Assembly: GCF_018139625.1 (NCBI RefSeq)
Contig: NZ_JAGSOH010000008.1
Location: forward strand, 41,677 to 105,676
Length of the DNA: 64,000 nt
Direction of reading: 5' to 3'
Source of the DNA: Actinospica acidithermotolerans
Lineage (GTDB): Bacteria > Actinomycetota > Actinomycetes > Streptomycetales > Catenulisporaceae
The notes beneath the pieces were generated by a model. The model saw only the letters and a program-made list of their open reading frames with translations. It ran no database searches and had not been told where the DNA came from. Of this stretch, positions 58,440-64,000 are shown piece by piece. Numbering within the stretch: the stretch's first letter is position 1; each line of letters begins with the position of its first letter. Made by a program: the position numbers and the translations under genes.

Positions 58440-59939
58440 ATGCGCTCGCTTCTCCATGCTGGTACCCATCTCCACTGGTACGGCGCGACAGTCGGATCCC
58501 TGCTGGCGATCAAGCTGCTTCTGTCGATGCGGCGGCGGCGCAAGCCGGAGCTCGCCTTCCGGCACCTCGTCAAGGGGTATTACATCCACGGGGTGGTGAC
58601 CGTCTACAACGAGGCGCCGGCGATGCTGCAGCGGTGCCTGGATTCGATCCTCGCGCAGACTCTGCTCGTGGACTCGCTGACGGTGATCGACGACTGCTCC
58701 ACGGACATGTCCTGCGCCGCCCTGATCCACTCCATGCGCCCGAAGTTCGAGAGCGCGGGCGTTCGGCTCGATTTCATCCGGTTCCCGGACAACCGCGGTA
58801 AACGGCACGGCCTCGCGGCGGGCTTCGAGCAGGCGCCGAATGCCGACATGTACCTGTGCGTGGACTCGGACACCGTCCTCGACAAGCATGCGGTCGCCGA
58901 ACTCGCCACCCCGTTCAGCAAGAGGCGCGTCCAGTGCGTCACCGGCCTGGTGCTCGCCCACAACCGCGGCAAGAATCTGCTCACCCGGCTGATCGACATG
59001 CGGTACGTCAACGCGTTCCTCGGCGAGCGCGTGGCGTACTCGCGGCTCGGCTCCGTGCTGTGTGCCTGCGGCTCCCTCGCGATGTACCGCGGCTGGGTGG
59101 TGCGCAAGTACCTCGACGACTTCATCGGACAGCAGTTCCTCGGCCGGCCCGCCACCTTCGGCGACGATCGGCGGCTGACGTACTACTGCCTGACCGAAGG
59201 GCTCTCGCTCATCCAGCCGTCGTCGGTCGGCTACACCGACGTCCCCGAGCGTCTCGGCCACTACATCCGCCAGCAGATACGCTGGGGCAAGTCGTTCATC
59301 CGGGAGGGCTTCCTGCTCTTCGGCAAGTTCCGGATCGGGCGGCTGTACTGGTGGCTCAACCTCGTCGAACTGGCCACCTGGGTCATCTTCACTTTCGGAC
59401 TGCTCAGCGCACTGATCCTGATCGGAACGCACCCGACGAGCTGGCAGCTTCTCGCCGTCTATGTCACCTACATGTGCATCATGTCGTGGGTGAGGTCGAT
59501 CCACTACCTGCGTGGTGCAATCACGGTGGGCTTCTTCGACCGCATGTTCACCTACCTCTGCGCACCGCTGTACGCGATCATGAATCTGCTGCTCCTGCTG
59601 CCGCTTCGGGTGTATTCGCTCGCCACGCTGCGCCGCAACAGCTGGGGCACCCGGGCATCGGTCGAGGTAGGCGGCGACAACGAGGGGACGCCGCTCGTGA
59701 CGGCGACGAGCCCCGAGGCGCAGGACGACCAACACGCGGCCGCCGACCCGTCTGCCTTCGATATCGACGCGTACCAGCCCGTTCGGTCGAGGTCGGGGAA
59801 GCCCAGAACAAACGAAGTGGCGGATGCCTGGGCGCAGACCGCCGTGCTCCCCGCAGTACCGGCAACTCAAGCAGACGCGTTTGACACTGCGGGTACGGAG
59901 CCTTCTCGGACCGAGGGTCCTACGCAGTACAGCTGGTAA
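58440..59939 (+). CDS. Processive GT2 polysaccharide synthase (hyaluronan-synthase/NodC-like)
   Basis: 499 residues. One N-terminal membrane helix (about 14-30), cytosolic GT2 domain with VVTVYNEAP, IDDCSTD, DSD at 142-144, GDD at 241-243 and QQIRWGKS (278-285), the product-channel motif of processive synthases. Four membrane segments follow (about 305-430) and a 100-residue hydrophilic tail. ATG 58440 follows GGGGGGAAC. It most likely polymerises and extrudes a beta-linked polysaccharide. The next gene encodes a matching extracellular hydrolase. Confidence 0.9.
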   Translation: MRSLLHAGTHLHWYGATVGSLLAIKLLLSMRRRRKPELAFRHLVKGYYIHGVVTVYNEAPAMLQRCLDSILAQTLLVDSLTVIDDCSTDMSCAALIHSMRPKFESAGVRLDFIRFPDNRGKRHGLAAGFEQAPNADMYLCVDSDTVLDKHAVAELATPFSKRRVQCVTGLVLAHNRGKNLLTRLIDMRYVNAFLGERVAYSRLGSVLCACGSLAMYRGWVVRKYLDDFIGQQFLGRPATFGDDRRLTYYCLTEGLSLIQPSSVGYTDVPERLGHYIRQQIRWGKSFIREGFLLFGKFRIGRLYWWLNLVELATWVIFTFGLLSALILIGTHPTSWQLLAVYVTYMCIMSWVRSIHYLRGAITVGFFDRMFTYLCAPLYAIMNLLLLLPLRVYSLATLRRNSWGTRASVEVGGDNEGTPLVTATSPEAQDDQHAAADPSAFDIDAYQPVRSRSGKPRTNEVADAWAQTAVLPAVPATQADAFDTAGTEPSRTEGPTQYSW

Positions 59940-60011
59940 GCCGAGTTACCTAAGCTCAGTTTCGCAAGACGCCATTTCCGAGTGTCGCAGTGCATTATCG
60001 TAGGAGCGTAA

Positions 60012-61532
60012 ATGGGTTCCGCCCAAGGCCGTCGCCGAACTCAAAAGGACAGCAGACTGGCGACTGCGCTCCGCGCAACGGTCTTCTTCGCCTTGGTCGC
60101 CGGTGTCGTCATCGCCAGCAAGCCGCTGTGGGGCGGCCACGCAGGGCAGTCGAAGTCGACGGCGAAGTCGGCGGCCGGCGCAACTCAGACGTCGACGTCC
60201 GCACAGAAGACGCTCTTCGTCCGTTACCGCTCCGGAACCACCGGCTCGAGCACCTCGTCCGTGCAGCCTTGGCTGCAGATCGTCAACGTCTCCCAGCAGA
60301 ACGTCGATCTGAGCAAGGTGACGCTGCGCTACTACTTCAAGCAAAACGGCAGTCAGGCGTACGCCGCGAACTGCATCTACGCTGCATTCGGATGCTCGCA
60401 GGTCACGGAGCACGTCGTCGCGCTGCCCACCGCCGCCACCGGCGCGGACCACTATCTGGAAGTCTCCTTCGCCGAGGGCGCCGGCGTACTCAAGCCTGCC
60501 GCCAACTCCGGCGCCATCGAGCTCCAGCTGTATGAACCGGGCGGCGGCTCGATCGCCCAGTCTGCGGACTATTCGTACAACGGCGCCCAGGCCACCTCAT
60601 ACCGTCCGAATACGCATGTCGCGGCGTACATCGGCGGCACGCTGGTGTGGGGCGTCGTGCCGTCCGGCAGCAGCGCTCAAGCGCCTTCAGCGAGCACACA
60701 GGCGGTCGCGGCCGGAACGTACTTCGACGACTTCCACTATTCCGGCGCCGACGACCCCGCATTGAGCAAGCACGGCTGGGTGGTGCGCACGTCGTCAGGC
60801 GGCCCCGGGGTTCTCAGCACATGGAAGGCCTCCGGCGTCACCTTCCCGGCTGCCTCCGGCGCAGACGGCGGTGAGGTGCTCGACCTCAGCGCCACGACCG
60901 ACGGTACTAAGTCCGGGACCACACAGTCGGAAATCGACAGCTTGAACGTCCCGTTCTTCACCGGGACGTACGCTGCCCGGATCCACTTCACCGATTCTCC
61001 GACGTCGGGCACCAACGGCGACCCGATCAACGAAGACTTCTACATGATCTCGCCGCGCAACGCGAACTACAGCGAACTGGACGCCGAATATCAGCCCAAT
61101 GGCGGCTGGGGGGCACCCGGCCCGCGCCTGGACACCACCAGCTGGTACAGCGTCTACAACTGCAACAACGTCACTACCTCGCAAAGCGTAGTCGGCTGCG
61201 ACCGCGAGACGAAGGAGAACACGATCAGCCTCAATGGCTGGCACACCCTCGTCATCACGGCCGTCAATGGCGTCGTCACCTACTCCATCGACGGGAACGT
61301 GCTGTTCACCACCTCCGGCAAGTACTATCCTCGCGAATCCATGTCCGCCGATTTCAACTCCTGGTTCGTCGACCTCAAGGAGCCCATCTCCGGCACCCGG
61401 AAGTGGGATACGCAGGTCAACTGGTTCTACTACAACTCCCAGCAGTCGATGAGTCTGGCTCAGGTCCAGCAGACTGTCAGCAACCTGTACGCCAGCGGCA
61501 CGAACTTCGTCGACACGATGAGCACGAAGTAG
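60012..61532 (+). CDS. Membrane-anchored CBM3 - GH16-like hydrolase
   Basis: 506 residues. Cytosolic basic N-terminus, one anchor helix (about 20-36), CBM3-type cellulose-binding module (about 66-220: LFVRYRSGTTGSS, WLQIVNVSQQNVDL, THVAAYIGGTLVWG), short linker, and a GH16-like jelly roll (about 235-495) with the catalytic-type motif SELDAEYQP (Glu355, Asp357, Glu359). It lacks a Pro-rich wall anchor, so it stays on the membrane. It follows the synthase by 72 bp in the same direction. It probably trims or releases the polymer during export. Confidence 0.83.
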   Translation: MGSAQGRRRTQKDSRLATALRATVFFALVAGVVIASKPLWGGHAGQSKSTAKSAAGATQTSTSAQKTLFVRYRSGTTGSSTSSVQPWLQIVNVSQQNVDLSKVTLRYYFKQNGSQAYAANCIYAAFGCSQVTEHVVALPTAATGADHYLEVSFAEGAGVLKPAANSGAIELQLYEPGGGSIAQSADYSYNGAQATSYRPNTHVAAYIGGTLVWGVVPSGSSAQAPSASTQAVAAGTYFDDFHYSGADDPALSKHGWVVRTSSGGPGVLSTWKASGVTFPAASGADGGEVLDLSATTDGTKSGTTQSEIDSLNVPFFTGTYAARIHFTDSPTSGTNGDPINEDFYMISPRNANYSELDAEYQPNGGWGAPGPRLDTTSWYSVYNCNNVTTSQSVVGCDRETKENTISLNGWHTLVITAVNGVVTYSIDGNVLFTTSGKYYPRESMSADFNSWFVDLKEPISGTRKWDTQVNWFYYNSQQSMSLAQVQQTVSNLYASGTNFVDTMSTK

Positions 61533-61582
61533 CCGCTCGATCTCCGGTCATCGACACCGGAGGCGCGATCCACGGTCAACGA

Positions 61583-61638
61583 GAGCCTGTGACTGCTACG
61601 CGGCAAATCCGCGCGCGCAACATAGCAGTCACAGGCTC
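61583..61638. terminator. Two-tier inverted repeat between converging genes
   Basis: A perfect 16-bp stem (61583-61598 with 61623-61638, GAGCCTGTGACTGCTA and complement) encloses a second hairpin (CGCGG-CAAAT-CCGCG, 61599-61613). It lies in the 114-bp gap between the GH16-like gene and the GT39-like gene, so it probably terminates both. The outer stem is unusually long and mixed in base composition. Confidence 0.78.
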
Positions 61639-61646
61639 AGTTCGTT

Positions 61647-63551
61647 TCACCGCTTGACCGTTGCCTGCCGCACCCAGACGTAGTAGTTCAGCGCACCGTT
61701 GCTCGTGTGTTCCGGGATCGTGGCCACCAGCTTGTAGTTCGCCGCGTGACTCAGGTCCGCTTCGATGACCGCCTCGACCGGCGGGTTCTCGGCTCCGGTG
61801 TAGACGATCACCTGGAAATAGCCTGCCTTGATGGCCGCGGTGAACGCTGCGGTGCCCGTCAGGAGCTGGCCCGCGGAGTCCCGGTAGGACAATGACCAGG
61901 TATCGATGAACTGGTGCGGATTGAAACCGGGGGTCGCACGGAGGCCGTAAACGGCGACGGCGTCCGAGCCGACCAGGTAGCGGCCGTTCGGCTTCTCGTT
62001 CTGGGCGATCTCGCTCACCATCGCGCTCGAGTTTGGCCAGACGTGGAACAGAGTCAGAGACTGGAACGCGCCGAGGACGAGCGTCGTGCCCAGCAGAGAG
62101 ATGGCCACGAGCGTCCGCAGGACGTGCTTGTCGGCAATCCTGGCCAGGCCGTAGCCGGCCAGCGGAGCGGCGAAGAACAGACCGAAGCCGACGTGCTTCT
62201 GCAGCGAGACAGTCGTGTGCAGGTGCGCCTGATACAACGGCGGCATCAGTGCGGTTCCACACAACAGCGCGGCCAGGCACAGACGCGACCAGCGGCCCTT
62301 GGGCAGATGGGGCAGATCGTGCGTATTCGGCAGCGCGATCAGGAACGCCGCGCCGACTAGGCATATCAGGAACAGCGCTCCACCCCACTGCCCGGCGTCA
62401 GTCAGCACCTGCGACACGGTGTTGTGGCCTTGCGCGCGGCTGGTCGTGGTGACCTCAACGCCCTTGAGCGCGGTCTCGCCCGCGAAGTGGAGTGCCACGT
62501 AGAGCGTGGCGGCGATGCCGACAGCTAGAGCTACCGGGCGGACGAGCGCTCGCTTGCCGAACTCGGGAAACGCGGTCATGAACGCAATCACCACGATGAC
62601 CGGAACGAACATCAGCGCCGCGTACTTGGTGCCCACTGCGAGCGCGGCCGGGAGAACCGCGAACAGATACAGCGGCTTGGACGACCGCGCGTAGCGCACC
62701 ACGATCCAGGTCGCCAGAGACAGCAGGAACAGGGCCGGCGCGTCGTAGGTGGCAAGGTTGCCGACGAAGATCACCGGCTCGGTGCAGCTGAACGCCGCTG
62801 CGGCGAACAGCGCGGCACGCGTTCCGAGCATGCGACGGGTCAGCAGATACAGCATGCACGTGGCGCCGAGCATGAACGCGAGGCTGAGCAGTCGGGCCGC
62901 GAACAGACCGCCGATGCCGTCGGCCATCGCGCCGAGGATCGGGTAGAGCACGGGCGCGCCGGAGAAGAAGGACCAGAAGTTCGCACCAGTCGGCGTACCG
63001 TGCAGTGTTTGCGCGATCTCGAGATGGCCGGAATAGAGGTACAGCGCCTCGTCCACGAATGCGGTGTTGTTGTTGCGCAGTGACAGCCCCGCCTGTGCGA
63101 CGAGGATGGCCAGCAGCCCTCCGCGGCGTGTCCACATGCCGGTCCAGACACCGGAACGGCGCATCTGGGCATCGGCATGAGACTGCGCCTGCCCTGAACC
63201 GCCGTCCCCGTTCGTCTTGACGACCGGAATGGGCACAGTCAGGTCGAACGTCGCATGCTGCTGCGGCGACTGCGAAGGCGACGCGGGCTCGGTACGGCGG
63301 CGCAGCGGACCGCCTTCCTGCTGCGATGGCTCGGCAAAAACTCCGTAGTCGGGAGGGAATTGCTCGATCCTGCCGTACATCGGCTCGAAAACCGGCGCGA
63401 CAGGACGCGAGGGCCCGGAGACGGGGGCAGGCTCCGCTGTCGGCGCGGGCTGCATCTGACCGCCCTCGAGACCCGGGACGCCGGCGGCGAGGACGTCGGG
63501 AATCCTGCGCGGCTGCGGCGGATGCGGCGTGCCCTGGGGCTCGGGGCTCAT
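61647..63551 (-). CDS. GT39/ArnT-like membrane glycosyltransferase
   Basis: 634 residues. A Pro-rich cytosolic N-terminus (1-140) precedes about 11 hydrophobic segments. The first extracytoplasmic loop has NNNTAFVDEALYLYSGH, with the acidic D-E pair typical of GT-C enzymes that use polyprenyl-phosphate sugars. A C-terminal soluble domain (about 510-634) ends NYYVWVRQA. ATG 63551 follows GGAGTCCG. It may glycosylate surface polymers or proteins alongside the adjacent synthase locus. Confidence 0.85.
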   Translation of the reverse strand: MSPEPQGTPHPPQPRRIPDVLAAGVPGLEGGQMQPAPTAEPAPVSGPSRPVAPVFEPMYGRIEQFPPDYGVFAEPSQQEGGPLRRRTEPASPSQSPQQHATFDLTVPIPVVKTNGDGGSGQAQSHADAQMRRSGVWTGMWTRRGGLLAILVAQAGLSLRNNNTAFVDEALYLYSGHLEIAQTLHGTPTGANFWSFFSGAPVLYPILGAMADGIGGLFAARLLSLAFMLGATCMLYLLTRRMLGTRAALFAAAAFSCTEPVIFVGNLATYDAPALFLLSLATWIVVRYARSSKPLYLFAVLPAALAVGTKYAALMFVPVIVVIAFMTAFPEFGKRALVRPVALAVGIAATLYVALHFAGETALKGVEVTTTSRAQGHNTVSQVLTDAGQWGGALFLICLVGAAFLIALPNTHDLPHLPKGRWSRLCLAALLCGTALMPPLYQAHLHTTVSLQKHVGFGLFFAAPLAGYGLARIADKHVLRTLVAISLLGTTLVLGAFQSLTLFHVWPNSSAMVSEIAQNEKPNGRYLVGSDAVAVYGLRATPGFNPHQFIDTWSLSYRDSAGQLLTGTAAFTAAIKAGYFQVIVYTGAENPPVEAVIEADLSHAANYKLVATIPEHTSNGALNYYVWVRQATVKR

Positions 63552-63884
63552 CGGACTCCAATGGCATGGCCGAAGCGCCGCGGGGGCGGCCTCGGATGTA
63601 AACAGATCAGAGTATCAGCATATAGTGCCTGCTGCTCTGGCGCGGAGAGGCAACTGTAGGAGGCCTGTCGCCGGGATCAGCTTTCGTCCGGGCCATGATG
63701 CTCGGTTATGGACTCTATGTCCGGATATGGACGACGACCCCGGCGGCGCGATCGGCCTGCGGAAGAACCTGCCCGCGCGGTGACCCGATCGGGCGCCGCG
63801 CTCGTATTCCACGGGAAGGACGCTTCGCGTTCGGCACTGCGAGAGTACTGATGCGCAGCGTCACGTGCGAGAGGGAGCGGTGAG
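63552..63884. other. 333-bp intergenic region
   Basis: Divergent promoter region between the GT39-like gene and the truncated gene at the window end. No ORF with good codon bias and no clear dyad is recognised. Confidence 0.4.
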
Positions 63885-64000
63885 ATGGCCCAGGACAAGC
63901 AGGCGCCGACGTTCGTCTGGGATTCCGCTGACTCCATTGATTCCGCTGAGTCCGCTGACTCCGCTGGCTCCGCCGGGCGGGGGCAGGCGCGGGGGCAGGC
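63885..64000 (+). CDS. Start of a gene with a repetitive acidic N-terminus, cut by the window end
   Basis: The ATG at 63885 follows GAGGGAGCGG. The 38 codons present read MAQDKQAPTFVWDSADS and then Ser-Ala-Asp/Glu triplet repeats and a Gly/Gln/Arg stretch. The low-complexity start resembles disordered cytosolic tails of membrane glycosyltransferases in this region, but the function cannot be told. Confidence 0.6.
   Translation, partial: MAQDKQAPTFVWDSADSIDSAESADSAGSAGRGQARGQ

Noticed and set aside
61647..63551. Plus-strand ORFs opposite the GT39-like gene
   Set aside because: They are Arg-rich shadows without domains, while the minus strand encodes a complete membrane glycosyltransferase.

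Overview
The window is GC-rich throughout, with strong G/C third-position bias, and looks like chromosome from a morphologically complex actinomycete (Streptomyces, Catenulispora or Actinospica type). Supporting signs are a tandem family resembling spore-associated protein A, a stand-alone SARP regulator, two DasR-type operator dyads before a chitinase, GTG starts, 4-bp ATGA/GTGA gene overlaps, and many TetR, LuxR, MerR and two-component regulators. I found no rRNA, tRNA, CRISPR array, insertion sequence or phage structural gene. The species cannot be fixed from this sequence.

Layout. (1) 0-13.6 kb is mainly regulator plus oxidoreductase/hydrolase pairs: alcohol dehydrogenase with an orphan response regulator, Rrf2 with a metallo-beta-lactamase-fold hydrolase, TetR with aldehyde dehydrogenase, TetR with a quinone-reductase-like MDR enzyme, a NarL-type two-component system, a membrane protein with a methyltransferase, and an NmrA-like reductase with TetR. 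Several intergenic regions carry clear dyad operators, so likely regulator-target pairs can be read from the DNA. (2) 13.7-15.7 kb is a secreted HExxE protein with an Ig-like and a jelly-roll-like domain. (3) 16.1-29.4 kb is a compact natural-product locus: LuxR-type regulator, small exported peptide, Fe(II)/2-oxoglutarate hydroxylase, carrier-thioesterase didomain, free-standing adenylation enzyme with a threonine-like specificity code, two ATP-grasp ligases, two MFS exporters and a small protein. A c-di-GMP enzyme gene with a frameshift sits inside it. (4) 29.4-37.1 kb holds three SapA-like secreted proteins, an HTH membrane protein, a SARP, two unknown proteins, a GH12 glucanase and a GH18 chitinase. 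(5) 37.4-42.4 kb is a 1486-residue helical-repeat protein translationally coupled to a small J-domain-like protein. (6) 42.5-53.6 kb contains an aldo-keto reductase, a MerR and a SnoaL-like protein, then a glyco-metabolic block: zinc-knuckle epimerase, a fully overlapping operon of molybdo-oxidoreductase, membrane protein, response regulator and kinase, a divergent GT-C/GT2 fusion, a DUF2064-type transferase and a methyltransferase. Four 11-bp-phased hexamers lie in the divergent promoter. (7) 53.7-64 kb has an ABM monooxygenase whose 3' end is triplicated, AraC and LacI regulators, a broken beta-helix gene, and an exopolysaccharide locus (synthase-type GT2, membrane-anchored CBM3-GH16-like enzyme, GT39-like transferase).

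How the genes work together. In the natural-product locus the adenylation enzyme probably loads a threonine-like amino acid on the carrier, the oxygenase hydroxylates it free or tethered, the thioesterase releases it, the ATP-grasp enzymes form amide bonds, and the MFS proteins export the product. The parts list resembles the dapdiamide pathway but the predicted monomer differs. Two genes appear disrupted (the c-di-GMP enzyme and the beta-helix protein). Functions are assigned from motifs read by eye. No database search was possible.
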